The notes under the pieces are model-generated. The model saw only the letters and a list, made by a program, of their open reading frames with translations. It had not been told where the DNA came from and did not search any database. The translations under genes and the position numbers were made by a program. From assembly GCA_026874595.1 (NCBI GenBank), contig CM049322.1:59276886-59340885 (forward strand): a DNA stretch of 64,000 bases, written 5' to 3'. This DNA is from Sipunculus nudus. Taxonomy: Eukaryota > Annelida > Sipuncula > Golfingiida > Sipunculidae. Of this stretch, positions 1 to 12,730 are shown in pieces; within the stretch, counting starts at the first letter, position 1; every line of letters begins with the position of its first letter.

Positions 1-235
1 CTCGGGGCCCCCGGGTTCCCTGGGCATGAACACAAGCTTAACGTTGAATGCGTTGTGAATGATGTTCTTATTTCCCTGTATGTTCGATTCTTTTTTTTTT
101 ACTAATATTTACTCATTAAGCGGCCTTTTGCCTCAGAACAATTAAAAATGTTTATACATAACTAGGTGGTCATTTCTCTATGTCAATGATTGAATGGCCA
201 CCTACAGCTTATCATGCAAACGGAGCAACGGAAGC

Positions 236-237
<2 letters not shown>

Positions 238-272
<35 letters not shown>
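238..272. repeat. (GA)n microsatellite
   Basis: Uninterrupted GA run of about 32 bp. Confidence 0.95.
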
Positions 273-273
<1 letters not shown>

Positions 274-1308
274 CAAAACAAATGAATATGGCCACGAAGG
301 TTATTTTAGTATTATTGAGATATTTCATTTGTTTATTTACTTACATCTGTTGTTTTTAAAAAAACTGCCCTAAAATATTAATACACACAGCATTTTCATA
401 TTTCTTTGGATTGAGTCAAGTATTCCTATTCGATGATCAATATCGTCTCTGTTAATGTGTCAATATTTCAAATTGTTATCTGCAATTTGGGAATACCTCT
501 GTTGTGTTGCTGTGTAGGCAACGGCAATAGAAAAATCTGGTGTCTAGTTTCATAGCTTTCACATATATTAGTTATATAGTATATAGTATAAGTTATATAG
601 CATTTTAGTTATTCGTTGCCTTTTGGTCGCTGCATTTTGTTATCCCGGAGTTGACAGGTAATATATGCATGTCACAAATATACATATGTTAACTACTATC
701 TAAATCCTAGGTGTCAGGGGAAAAAAAGAAGTCGGGAATACGATAGTGTGACAAGCCCTGGATTATAGAATCGTTGTATGTAAACACACTTTCTCCAGGT
801 TTCTCACGATACAAGCAAAAGAACATTATGTAGTGTCCTTTTCAATACTCGTTGAAGTACTTTTCTAATTCAGAATTAGCAATCAAATTTAATGCCGTCC
901 CTGTCCTCATATCCGTCTGAAAAAGAGCAACTTGTGCTATCGACTGTAAATATCATAAGACAAGTAAAATCAGTCCCCATTAACTAACATGTGAGACTAA
1001 GTACCCTGCCAAGATAAACATGTTCCATGTAGGTTTGACAGGAGAGTATCGTGTATAGCGTGTAAAGCCAAGCACTTTATACATATAGCATATTCTCTAC
1101 GTAGTTATATATAGTTGGTGATGTATTTTTATGAAAACCGACATTGTAAAAATGAAATAGAGGTGCATGTGGATATATCCGGTGGTGATTGAAGCAAACA
1201 CGGTAACAGTTCTATATTCCAATGCAGGTCCAATTTTACTATAACCAACATATTCATGATATTATATGGTTTAGGTTCTGTTTGAGAATTACATCACTAT
1301 TTTTCATT
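273..1308. other. AT-rich intergenic, nothing recognised
   Basis: No open frame above background and no repeat family recognised. Confidence 0.6.
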
Positions 1309-1309
1309 G

Positions 1310-1365
1310 TTATTCTCATTATTATAATAATTATTATTATTAATAGTATTATTATTATTATTAAC
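1310..1365. repeat. (ATT)n-rich microsatellite
   Basis: Imperfect ATT/AAT run. It generates an Asn-rich minus-strand open frame (1297-1512) that is not a gene. Confidence 0.85.
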
Positions 1366-1508
1366 ACAATGTATGTTTATATAATGAAATAAAATCAATA
1401 TAAAAGGCCATCCCAACAACATCACGTTTGTTTTGTTCATACTTTTTAGAATGCCACGTCCTCCTCTAAAGTTGAAGAATGAGTTGTCATGGCCCACGAG
1501 TCTGACGG

Positions 1509-1950
1509 GCATTTATCAAACCGATACGGTATGATAGTTATCTTCAGTGTTTTACTTTAAGATAACTATTATAAACCTTATTTAAAAAAAACATTTTATA
1601 CAAAAAAAAAGAAAACAACGGAAAAGAAATATGCCTGATTTATTTGCACCTATTCAAATATTAGTCGAAAATTCGATAGTGTAGTGCGAATACGGGAAAT
1701 AATTATCGACGGGGTGGGGGGGGGGGGAGAATTCTTTCTTTAGTATTGTTCCCAGCAAGCGAAGCTCTCTGTACTGGGAAGCAGAAATTACCTAGTATTG
1801 AAGATATGTTAATTTTGGGCTTTGGGGATTGACCGGTATTTAACAGCTGGACAATGTTGTTGGTTTATGCGGTTGTCCAAAACGTTCAAATATAGTTCCT
1901 CCGCGTTATGATTTTGTAGTCGCCTGTATATGAATGTGTCGTCGCATGGC
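1509..1950 (+). repeat. Diverged duplicated block, copy 1
   Basis: Shares an ordered series of words with 3874-4310: ATTTATCAAACCGATA, AGATAACT, CATTTTATAC/CACTTTATAC, CGAATACGGGAA, GCAGAAAT, and a TGTTG(T/C)GGTTTATG block. Direct orientation, about 2.36 kb apart. No coding frame spans it. Confidence 0.55.
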
Positions 1951-2169
1951 CAGAGACCCTCTAGTCGCTACAGATAAGATAATTTACATGGTGTTTACGC
2001 TTTCTTTTCAGCCTATTTAATATTCAGCTCGCCCAGGAATATAAATGAGCCTAAGTAACGAAGCAGAGGCTTTGTATTAGTCTTATGAAGATAAATGAGC
2101 TCCCGGTTAACTTGTTTTTAAGAGATCCGCATACTCAGTGTAGTGACAGGCAGTCTGGTAGTCATTGGT

Positions 2170-2352
2170 GGTCAAGTGTTTCCAGTCGGGGTCAAGTATC
2201 TAAAGTCGGAGTCAAGTACCGCCAGTCAGATTCAAGTACAGCCAAATGGGTCAATCGCCACCTGTGGTGTTCAAGTGCCGAAAGTCGGGACTTTAAGTTT
2301 AGCCAATTTGGGTGAAGTGGCGTCCGTCGGGGTCACGTTTTGCCAGTTCAGG
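2170..2352 (+). repeat. Minisatellite of about 20-bp units
   Basis: About nine imperfect units of the form GTCAAGTRYCNMMAGTCGGG, decaying rightwards. It explains two overlapping short open frames here, which are not genes (20 bp is not a multiple of three). Confidence 0.75.
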
Positions 2353-2399
2353 AGATTTAGAGACTATAACCAGGCTTTTTATGTGTATTTAGTGTATTA

Positions 2400-2652
2400 A
2401 AGGTGCCCATTAACCGGCCTTTTGAAACATAATTTATGTGTCATCTGGCTTCCTCTGTGTCAAGTTAAAAACGGATGCATTCAAATTTGGTCAATAAAGT
2501 TCACAGAAACATTTTGGAAAGTCACAGCGATGTACATCACTTGGCAAAGGGGTCTTATATATAAAAGTCGGTTCACTGCCGGTGGGAATCGAACCCACGT
2601 TCTTCCGAATTCCTTTCGGTTGCCTTAACCTTTTGGCTACGCCAGATCCCCT
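2400..2652 (-). mobile_element. tRNA-derived SINE
   Basis: On the minus strand the sequence starts with a tRNA-like head: an A-box-like TGGCGTAGCC followed by GGTTAAGGC (2621-2643 on the plus strand) and a perfect B box GGTTCGATTCC (2586-2596). The acceptor ends do not pair, so it is not a functional tRNA. The head resembles a tRNA-Ser/Leu type. An unrelated body of about 170 bp follows to about 2400. Whether it carries a known conserved SINE core could not be tested. Confidence 0.72.
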
Positions 2653-2770
2653 TATATAGGAAAAAGGGAAGTGACGTCACAGTCTCACCAACTACATGTG
2701 TCGGCAAGGCCACTTTGCATGCGGCAGGAAAAACTAATGGCCTCATATGGTATGCAGCATATACTTTATG

Positions 2771-2820
<50 letters not shown>

Positions 2821-2871
2821 GGGTTCAATTTTCAGCGGCAGTGGACTGACTTTTTTGTGTATAGCATTTCC

Positions 2872-2905
<34 letters not shown>
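2771..2905. repeat. Two (TA)n tracts ending in (TG)n
   Basis: TA tracts at 2772-2820 and 2872-2892, then a TG run to about 2904. They make the Tyr/Ile stretches of a 169-codon open frame (2671-3180) that is unlikely to be a gene. Confidence 0.95.
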
Positions 2906-3554
2906 TACTGTTTAATTGTATAGATCTTCACATTTCATTTAACTTTGCGGTAGCCGGAACTGTTTTATTGTATACTAAGTTACTCTGTGTGCCACCTATC
3001 GGGCATTCTATAACTGGTCACGAGTGTCCTGCCCGGAAGTGGTCATTCCACATTACCTTTTGGTCTGGTGCACATGTAACACGCAATTACTCTGTATCGA
3101 GCTGTGCACACACGTTACAGACACGTTTGTACAGAACACAGTTATTGTTAACTGGATTCCTAGCACGGGGTAACTCATAAGTTTAGCATAAGTTTATTAT
3201 TGTATTATTATTATATCATATGGTTAATTTGTGAAGGTATTTACACTTAACAGTCAGATATCAGTAATTATCAGGTCATTTTATTTTCTCCAGTGTTCCA
3301 TTTTTCTTACATGTATATCTGACAAACTTCAAGGAGAACCATTACGTTATACTTATTATTATAATAACTAGGACTGTATGTTCTCTATCTCGTCTTAATG
3401 TGTATATGTCTCATACACATGTTGGTATCGCATCATTTATTATTTGAACTATATTTGTAGAATCCACAAAAATAACTAATGAATTCACAACTGAATAAAG
3501 GACTAGTCCTCCCCGTACTTGTTAAGCTGCTCTCTGGTATGAGAAGGAGACGGT

Positions 3555-3557
<3 letters not shown>

Positions 3558-3604
<47 letters not shown>
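3558..3604. repeat. (TA)n microsatellite
   Basis: Pure TA run of about 46 bp. Confidence 0.95.
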
Positions 3605-3607
<3 letters not shown>

Positions 3608-3873
3608 CGTATGTAAATGGATTTTAGGTGAAATACGATTTCAGAGTACACTAAGCTTAAACACCTGCTCTTTCTGCCTGCCAGCATTTATCCACCAACT
3701 GGCACCGAGTACCCGAAATTCATTGGTTGTCGTGATATTCAAATAAAACATTGTAAATTATGTGAAGTTAAGATAACTAGTGAAAGATTACCTACACAAA
3801 TTTAACTACACTTTGTACATACTATAGAACATGCAAAGTCCTTTTTTTTGTAGTTTACGATTGGGCTTTTCTG

Positions 3874-4310
3874 GCATTTATCAAACCGATATGGTATTAT
3901 ATTTCTCTTAAGATTTTGACTTATAGATAACTCATATAGCCATTTATTAAAAAAACACTTTATACGTGACAAAGGAATCAAGAATGGAAGAGATATTTTC
4001 CCGTTGAATATTTAAAAAAAAATCCAATATTCCTAATCTATAGGGGCCGAATACGGGAACTGATTATACGCTTGTGGTCTTTTTCCAAGCACGCATAGAT
4101 TTCAGCTCTAATGCAGCAGAAATGAGTATGTTGATGTCGGGCATGATGTTGAGCTTCGGGTCTTGGCTAATATTTGGCAACTGTCGAATGTTGCGGTTTA
4201 TGTAATAGTCACTGCCGGTCTTAAAATAAAACAGTGGTTTTTGTACGCACTTGTTAAAATGTTCATCTACATGTCTACCGCGTTTTATGTCAATTTACAT
4301 GACATTTTCC
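3874..4310 (+). repeat. Diverged duplicated block, copy 2
   Basis: Second copy of the block at 1509-1950. It overlaps an 83-codon open frame (4163-4414) with no recognisable protein features; that frame is not conserved in the first copy. Confidence 0.55.
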
Positions 4311-7300
4311 GCCCACCATCAAATGTCTACACAGTGACCTTTCACCACCATGTCCTGATGAGATACACCTGTTTTCTCTCGATCTTCATAAAATGGATTA
4401 TAGTAAACCCATAAATCTCCCTGTACCGTCGTACCTTTGTAAATAAAGGTAAGTGCATCAACTCAATAAGGCAAAAATGCAATCTTATTCAATACCCGCC
4501 TGTGTTATTATAATAGGGAACACAAAACACTTACAAACACGTGCAAATGACTTTAATATAAGCTATCTCAACCCACTATAGACACTCCCCGCCCCATGGT
4601 CGAATTCGACAATGCCCTTTTTGATATTTTGATATTAGATATGTATCTTTCCCTCGTGTAAGAGACACAGGTAAGATTTTGGAAATGTTCAAATACACTT
4701 GGGACTGAGGAGCTAACCCACATCGTGTGGTGGCCCAACGGGAGCAGTTAACGATGCCATCTGTCAGAAGAATGAGGAACAATCAACCATAACAAATTGC
4801 AGACGGTAATCAGCGGTATTTGCAGGTTGTGTCAACGAACTCGCTGAAATCCTGCAGACAACGCGGAGATGGGGACCTTATCAACGCATTCTATTGCGCT
4901 GACCTCCGGGAAGACTAAGGGATACCCTGCATGCGATAACTGACATAAGCGTGTGTACTTGTTTTAAACATATATCAATGTATTATATTCAACAAATATA
5001 TAATTTCTATTTTTGTATACTTATTATCCTCAAGTCTAATCCACTGGCGCAAAAAGGATATCAGATGTGCCGAAAAACAACACGTTTTTTTTATTTGTTG
5101 TTTAATATTTTTATTATTTTCAACACGTATTTTTCTTGTAACTCGAGTGCCACTCGATGTTACTCGATGAATGCCTAAAGGTTTAGCACTTTGGCCTTTT
5201 CTCCGAGTTTTACGCCGTTGCCAGTAACGGGCAACCCATTTGTTACTGTTACTCTCTCTTTACACGGTTCGCTTGATGTATTCAAAATGCCGAAACCTCA
5301 CGCTACAGACCTACACGCTACAGTGCAAAGAGAAGGTTTCAATATCATGATTTCATTATTAGAGAACAATCAGTAAAGAATAGTTAAGAAATGAAAAATC
5401 ATATATTAAGTCTGTGGAAGCCTATGTAAATATAGATATATCTTTAAGTAGCCAATTAGTATTCATGAAAATCACGTGGTTATAGTGGTTGTACTGTGCC
5501 GTCCAATTGCGACGCAAACCTCGCCATGACCATGAATAGTTAGCTGCCATTCATACTAGTTCGTGTAATTTAACTTGGTGTGATCAGCTACCCAGACAAA
5601 TGACCCCTAATTGGATATGTCGTTTTTTCTCTAGTCCAGACAGAAGTCTTCTGATAGCGCATAGATCACCTTAGTTTAAATACTGACCAAGTTTCCGCCT
5701 ATTTTTTTTTTGTAGTTTTTTTTTCTTTGCTTTCAACCACAACATTCGAGTGCGTACAACCTTGTAGCAGGAAGGCGAAGGTCTACACCTCCCACAGTTT
5801 TAGCTATAAGCGAACTAGGAGGAGGACGAAGGTCTACACCTTTTGCCACCGTAGCTATAAGGGAACCATTCACTGTGCCCTACAAAGAGCTAAAAACAAT
5901 CAAAACTTGATCATTGACCTTTAACATATGAGGCGAGTCTTATATAATTCATTACACTAACAACTGTTTGAGCAAAAACATAGGACATTGTGTTGGAAAT
6001 TCCAAATTGAAAACAACAGTTATATATCTCTTGCTTTTGTTACTTCCATGGCTGTGGGCACACATGAATCTACCCTTTATTCGAAACGAAAATCAATTAT
6101 CATCAATAAGGCAAAAGTGTCTGTGCCACAATCTGAAAAAAAAGTTAAATTTTAATTTTATATTTACATTCAATTGCTAGATATTTAAAGATGACATATA
6201 TTCACTGCTTGATGAAAGCAAAATGGCTGCTATCATCATCCACGTAAACCAGCCATATTCCACTTTGTTGATCTCACATTTAATACTTCAGGGCGTTATG
6301 TTTCTGTTGGACGTATTATTGTTTCAAAACGCTCATTTACTCACTAGTATTATAGCAAAACATACTAAACACAACGAAGCATTAAAATAAAAATTGTAAG
6401 ACGAGTCCCATGTTTCCTACCCGTAACGACCTGTTAAGATACGACTATTATTTAGAATAAATAGAATAATCACCCATTTTTAATACAGACGCATCTACCA
6501 TGTCAAATAAGACAATTCTATTTATCAGTTTCACAGGTTGAAAGATATGGAATTAAGAGCAACGTTCAGCAAAGCAACACAATCATATAAAATTCACAAA
6601 AAGCCGACAGAATAAACAACCAACTAGAATAAATATGTACCAAAAATGTTTCTATAGTAAAAACTACTGAAGTGTAGAAATGTCGCCAAAAACATTCTTA
6701 ATTTCTTGAAAGAAAGAATTACTCGAAGAAAAAGTCCCTAAACATCCTAAACTACACAAGAGCTAAAAGATGAGTAATGAACTTGAAGAAAAATATCGGC
6801 GGCACAATAAGACATTCTCCTCTAAGAACATCGAGCCAACGCCATCTAGTGGATGTTTCTGAAGAAATCTCGATAAACGTTTTATGACAAAGTAATGCCT
6901 CACAGAGTCAGTGGCATACAAGGCGACAATCACAAACGAAGACGATAAATTAGAAGAATAATTAGCAGGTTCAACAGAGAACTCCTCCAAACTAGATGTC
7001 ACTACCACACAACCTCACTGAGAAATCTAGTCAAGATCAAAGTACAGAACTCAACGACTCGAGTAGCCTCCGCGAGAAGATTATTGGCAACGTTCAGCAG
7101 ACCGCTAAACCCAGGGAAATTACCTCAAACACATATCCCAGGAACTAGGATACTAATATGCAAATTTATCTGAAAAGGACTACACGCTCTATGGTATGAA
7201 ATTGGGTAACAACAAAAAATGCCCAAATGTACTTAATTAAGTCTATCTCTATAATTTCGAAAAGCTCTAGACAAGCCATGGGGCCCACTATCTTTGTTTA

Positions 7301-7418
7301 TACTCCATGGGGCCATTTAGGTTAAGAAAGGCAAACTTCACAAACGTTTTGATCAAATAAGAAATATCGATTAGCATACTTTTCATGGAATGTAATATAA
7401 ATATATATGTGTGTAATA

Positions 7419-7420
<2 letters not shown>
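4311..7420. other. Intergenic, only short open frames
   Basis: Apart from the 51-bp tandem pair, frames of 60-81 codons lack motifs, signal peptides or homology that I can see. A lysine/phenylalanine-rich low-complexity end near 6130-6175 is typical of AT-rich DNA. Confidence 0.6.
5771..5868 (+). repeat. Tandem pair of a 51-bp unit
   Basis: CGAAGGTCTACACCT occurs at 5776 and 5827, and TAGCTATAAG follows in both units, with a period of 51 bp. Confidence 0.65.

Positions 7421-7481
<61 letters not shown>
7421..7481. repeat. (TA)n microsatellite
   Basis: Pure TA run of about 60 bp; source of two overlapping Tyr/Ile minus-strand frames. Confidence 0.95.
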
Positions 7482-7483
<2 letters not shown>

Positions 7484-7971
7484 TCGAAAGCCTCTCTATA
7501 CGCCCCCACGCCTTCTTAAAACCGCTCAATGGAAACAAACTAATAATTGCATGATTTTTTTTTGTCTGATGTATGCATAATACTTTGATTGTTAAAAAGA
7601 ATTTAAGGTCATCTGAGTGCCCTTTGATACAACATTGCGGATAAAAAGTAAACACAAAATGATCATATGCTAACATCAAGCGGATGGCTATCGGGAACAT
7701 CGGGCTATCCGTGCTCGGTGTAATAACTTTTATTTGACCTCTGAAATATGGGAGGTTCCCTCACTAAAAGTAAAAATAATAATTGCAGATATGATATGGT
7801 ATAATGAAAGCGCGTCAGCATAGAGAAGTACAGTGTCTCCTGTGTCTATCACAGTATTATACTCTCCACTGTATGCTCACATTTCTCACTCGATAAGAAT
7901 ACTCAATTAACTGGTGAATAAACTCTCAGTAATAGGTATTGGTTTTGACAGGAATATAAAAGCACTTTATG

Positions 7972-7975
<4 letters not shown>

Positions 7976-8013
<38 letters not shown>

Positions 8014-8035
8014 ATTATATATATATATATATATA
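7976..8035. repeat. (TA)n microsatellite left of the hairpin
   Basis: TA tract with a short TTTATAATTA interruption. Confidence 0.95.
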
Positions 8036-8115
8036 GAAGGTAGTGTTACCCTCCGATGTAAAGTGCTCTATGGCCTACAGACTGGGGCCAGAGCGGTATA
8101 ACTCTGAAGAAAAAC

Positions 8116-8250
8116 AACACTGTTAATTCACAACAGTCTGTTTCACGGGATGCGACCCGATCATCAGGTGAATGTGGTTAGAATGAAGCCACATTCACCT
8201 GATGATCGGGTCGCATCCCGTGAAACAGACTGTTGTGAATTAACAGTGTT
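8116..8250. repeat. Perfect 62-bp inverted repeat (hairpin)
   Basis: 8116-8177 and 8189-8250 are exact reverse complements with an 11-nt loop; outer A/T runs extend the pairing. (TA)n tracts flank it on both sides (7976-8035 and 8264-8334). A snapback repeat element or a template-switch product is possible. Confidence 0.9.
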
Positions 8251-8262
8251 TTTTTTTTAAAG

Positions 8263-8263
<1 letters not shown>

Positions 8264-8334
<71 letters not shown>
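8264..8334. repeat. (TA)n microsatellite right of the hairpin
   Basis: TA tract of about 70 bp with one G interruption. Confidence 0.95.
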
Positions 8335-8339
8335 CGATA

Positions 8340-11258
8340 AGAAAACAAGTACATGTACTAAGAATGATAATTTAAAGTGAAAATGAAAGTGATTTTACGT
8401 AAACGTTTATTCTTCATTAGATGAATTTGAAACACCTCCATACATAGAGTATTAAAACCTGATTGTCTCAGAGGTTGAAGAGTGTAATGAAAGTTGTGAC
8501 TGGGGTGTAGATCAGATCGGCGATCAATCATCGCCAAGCAATCAAATGAGTAAGTAATGAAACGGTAAATTATATAGGATAACCATTGGAATATACCTAC
8601 TGTATGGGAAAATAAATATATCATGCCGCCCATACTCTAAATTTGAAGCCAGTTTAGCAATACTAATTTTACAAATGTTTAGGACGCCCTAATAATCATC
8701 AGAGGTGTTCATAGTTAAATAGTTACCAATGTGCACACTGTAACTCTTCGTCAAAAATACCCTCGATTCTCAGAAAGAAGTGCCGTCTTGTAAATTGTAA
8801 ACAACGCCCTCCATCGATAGATGTATATACTGCATTTTCGTTCAGTTGTGCTGTCTGACCTACTACTGTGTTTTGTGCTAATCAAGCAAAGAACCGATTT
8901 AAGTGTCTGTGGCGAAACTCTTCGCGCGTGGTGTTGCCAGTAAAAATATCGAGACAAGAGACCGATGGCTGTATAACCTGAATAATGTTTACAAGATTAT
9001 ACAAATAGGCATTTATAGGTTTTCATATCCACAACATACCTTGTCTTATCTTAGTTACTATTAAATTACTATCACTTCTGCCAGTCCAGTATTATGTAAT
9101 TTAAAGCAGAAGGACTTCTGCAAAGAGATACATTTTGTCTCACATTATATATATAAGGAATACTGACTATACTGTACACCATATGATAAATGTAGTGAAG
9201 TCTGTCATGTCATCGTTGCTAACATGATAATTAATCCTATATACAGTGTATCAATATGCAACTGGTGTATAATTATTGTGAAATGTTTTGTATCTCTGTT
9301 ACTATAAACTAGGACTGATATACATATCTGTTATATTTCAATACTATTGTATATGCATGTCTCCTTTTTAGAGAAGGCCGTGTCACATAAGCGGGTCGAG
9401 TGTTTCTTTTTAACATATCAGCTGAATAATTCTTGGAATTGCAAAGCCTGACTCCAGGGATTTTTCCATGTAATAAGTGTTTGTATTCATTATTCAAGTG
9501 CTTTTGATATAGTAACGTAGACAGTTAAGATTTTGCATTTTGGATAAGAGTGTCCTTGATTGCACTCGAGTTTGATCCAAGTGAATCAAAACCCAGTGTC
9601 TCTTAACCCAGTGTGCACCATATGGTGTACAATAACATTTTTTTAGAACTTCCTGTTCAAACAGTTCAAAGGAATACTCAGTAGGGGGGATTTACTTAAG
9701 GAGTTATTAGCTGGAGTACGCTGGTATATCTTTAAGCACAAAAAGCACATTCTCGATATGTTATATATTTGAGTAGTAAAACAAACAGTATTGGGTCTAT
9801 CCAATCAACTTCATGCTTTTGGCATACACCCATTGCTAGCAAATAACAATTTCTTGTGACGTCATAGAATTGGCGAAATGTCAAATTTGTTATAGAACAA
9901 TTTAACCACTATATGAACAGAAAGGCTCATAACAGTGTTGACTTCCCTTGAAGTGTGTCACCAGAGGCCGAAACACTGAGGTATTGTTTGCATCAATATT
10001 CTTCTCACTGCTTATGGTAAATTCATTATATTATTAATTAAACAATGCCCCTTATTTTTTTCAAAATGCCAGTGATCTTTATGGTTACTTTTAATGTATA
10101 TGTGTTAATTGAAAGACCTGTATTGTTTGTCGGTTAGCTGATAATTTCTGTTTTTACAAAATATGCACAATATAAATTCATTTAAGGTTTCCATTTCTTG
10201 TGCTGTTTCCACAATGAAAAAAAAATATTTTATTATGAACACAATCAACATAATGCCTTTATAGATACAGTATATTTATAAACAATTGTATGTACTTATT
10301 ATAAAATCTTGGATACTGCATGGTTAAGAGCTGCTGTGTGAATAGAGGTATTTGACTAAATAATCATTTCTTGAAAATGTTATAATACAACAAATAAAAT
10401 TATGCAGACATGAATCGTATACTAATTTGTTCCATCAAATAAAAGTCTTGCAACAACAGTTTCATTTGTGTATTTATATTTAATTCAATAAGACATGGAA
10501 TTATTTTACCGTTATACACAGACAGTATATACACCCGTATAGTTAAATCGATGGCAGTTTCTAATTTGAATGTGTCTCTAGTATGTTCTTCAGGTATTCT
10601 TGCTGGTGAACAAATATATACAGTTTATATTCATGTGCGAAACACAATGCGTATTCGTGGACAATTTCACGTGTGCTCATGCGCCTCATTTGGCATGCTC
10701 AATGATTGAATGCCCTACGTTTCATCCAGAGAATTATTGTGGAATTGTTGAAAACGGTTAAAAGAAGAGAGTACTTACACTTACACAATTTTTTTCTGAT
10801 TTTTCGTACGTAAGTGTAAACAGATAATAATTATTTTAGAAATAAAGCTTAAATTATGCAATGTGCTGTGTATTTGATTTTTGCATAATTCAATAAAAAC
10901 AATGATAAAAGATTGATTTGATTTCATGCGACCTTTGAATATTAGCCACGGACGAGCGACAACATTCCCCGGAACCTTCCATAAAATTGCCTCATTGAAA
11001 GCCCTGCTTATCTATGATTAACTTCTAACTTTGTTTATAAGGTCTGTTCTCACTTCTATGTTCTAAAACTATGTTTTCAGTAGTTTTATGTTTTTTCAAT
11101 ATTTGTTATAAAATACATTAAAGCAATAAGTACAATTACATTTACCTAAAAATTCATGTTATCTAACAATGTTAACATTTAGGTTTTTTCTATCTTCATT
11201 GTATTTTTAATATTTGAAATAAAATCGCCCAATTTCAGTGAGAACCCATTGTCCAGCC
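8340..11258. other. Intergenic region upstream of gene copy 1
   Basis: No gene seen except the CRE-like block at 9851-9884. CAATTTCAG at 11230-11238 could be a splice acceptor for a 5' untranslated exon about 20 bp before the start codon; this is speculative. Confidence 0.5.
9851..9884 (+). promoter_or_regulatory. CRE-like block upstream of membrane-protein gene copy 1
   Basis: Contains TGACGTCA (9857-9864), the palindromic cAMP-response-element core, followed by ATTGGCGAAATGTCAA. A near-identical string lies at 18772-18802, upstream of gene copy 2. It is about 1.4 kb from the start codon here. The shared block may be a remnant of the tandem duplication or a kept regulatory site; the sequence alone cannot tell these apart. 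Confidence 0.3.
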
Positions 11259-12680
11259 ATGCGTGCAGTTTTATTCGGCGTGTGTTTTGTTTTATCATGC
11301 GTCGCCTATGCAAACCAGGGTAAGATATGCCATTAATCATAGGGATTATATACAATCATATACGGTTCCAACATATATAATGCAAGTTTTCTTTGATTAA
11401 TTGTAAAAAGAAAATATTATACAGACGACATGCCTATGTTTTATAAGTCGGAAACCTCCTTTTTGGTATTTCAAAATATATCAAGTTGGAGAGAGATTGT
11501 CCGACAAAAAAAATAAATCAATCACGATAGTCCAAAAGCATTTGTAATTATAACACATGTATCCTTTATATAAAATAGGTAATTTCTTCTATGGAAGAGC
11601 ACATTTTCGTTCCTCTGTCCCTTTTCAGTCAACGTCGATTCGCAGAATCACACCTGGCCAATGATCAGCGGTGGAGAAGGTAGAGTGACAATTTGAAACA
11701 AGTTTAATGCATTGACTTGTAAAGTCTGATTATTTCATTCACAACAATAAAATAATTTTGTCAGAATATATAAAAGTGTGTTTGCAATCGTCGGTGATTC
11801 AAAACCCGTTTTGTGGCTGCAAAATACTTGCCAGTCCATTAAATATTACAATACAAGAAAAGAGCGGTGAGCCACTTTATCACCAATTAACACATAATCA
11901 AGTCTTATTGTCAGCTATTCAGCCGATGGCGTGCAAGGTTTGTTCTCGTCAGAATTATATTGCACGAAACTTCAAAAAGGTTCAAATTCGGCGATAACAA
12001 GAACGCTAAGATGAAGAGCACTGGAGTTTTAATTCTTTGTCACTGTGAATTTTTCAGTAAAGGATTCTTCATAATGATTTAATTTAACTGAGAAATATAA
12101 AATACACTTCTTATACAGCATTACAATTGTTTCACAATCATCATATGAATATACACTTGTGCATTTTACCTGGAAATGTGCATATGATACATTTATTAAT
12201 TATCTTAGAGTTTTAAATATATGTTATCTGTTAACTTGACTTACAGTGAATGATGAAGATAGGGCTAATACGACCAGGGAAATAGGTCCTTTAAAGCCTT
12301 TGAAGCAAAATGGTAAATAATGTCAGATATATGCATGTTTTAAGTATCAGTAAATCTGAATTGACACTTCTCTAGTCGCGATTAAAATATATAAATGAAT
12401 AACATTAAAGAATCGACGAATCCATTGTAAAATGGGTGGTATGTACATCATAAAGGTATCATATTCAGAATAACATTGTTACCATTATACGCCTTAATAT
12501 GCGGATAATTGTTATTTTAATATTCATATTTTATTTGTAGGAGATTACTACTCGACATCAATTGGCCAGGGGAGTTTGGTAACTATCTACATAGCTGTAC
12601 CCGGTGGAAGTTTGTTTTTCCTGGCCTGCATTATAATATACTGTTGTTGTAAGTTCCACAAACATCTGGGGAAATATATA

Positions 12681-12730
<50 letters not shown>

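Noticed and set aside
2574-2652. A tRNA gene on the minus strand
   Set aside because: A and B boxes are present, but the acceptor ends do not pair and a SINE-like body follows, so it was called a SINE.
2671-3180. A 169-codon open frame as a protein gene
   Set aside because: It owes its length to (TA)n and (TG)n tracts translated as Tyr/Ile and Val/Cys; no other support.
4163-4414. 83-codon open frame as a small gene
   Set aside because: It overlaps the diverged duplicated block, is not kept in the other copy, and has no recognisable feature.
7288-7700. Two Tyr/Ile-rich minus-strand frames
   Set aside because: Both run through the (TA)n tract at 7421-7481 in different frames.
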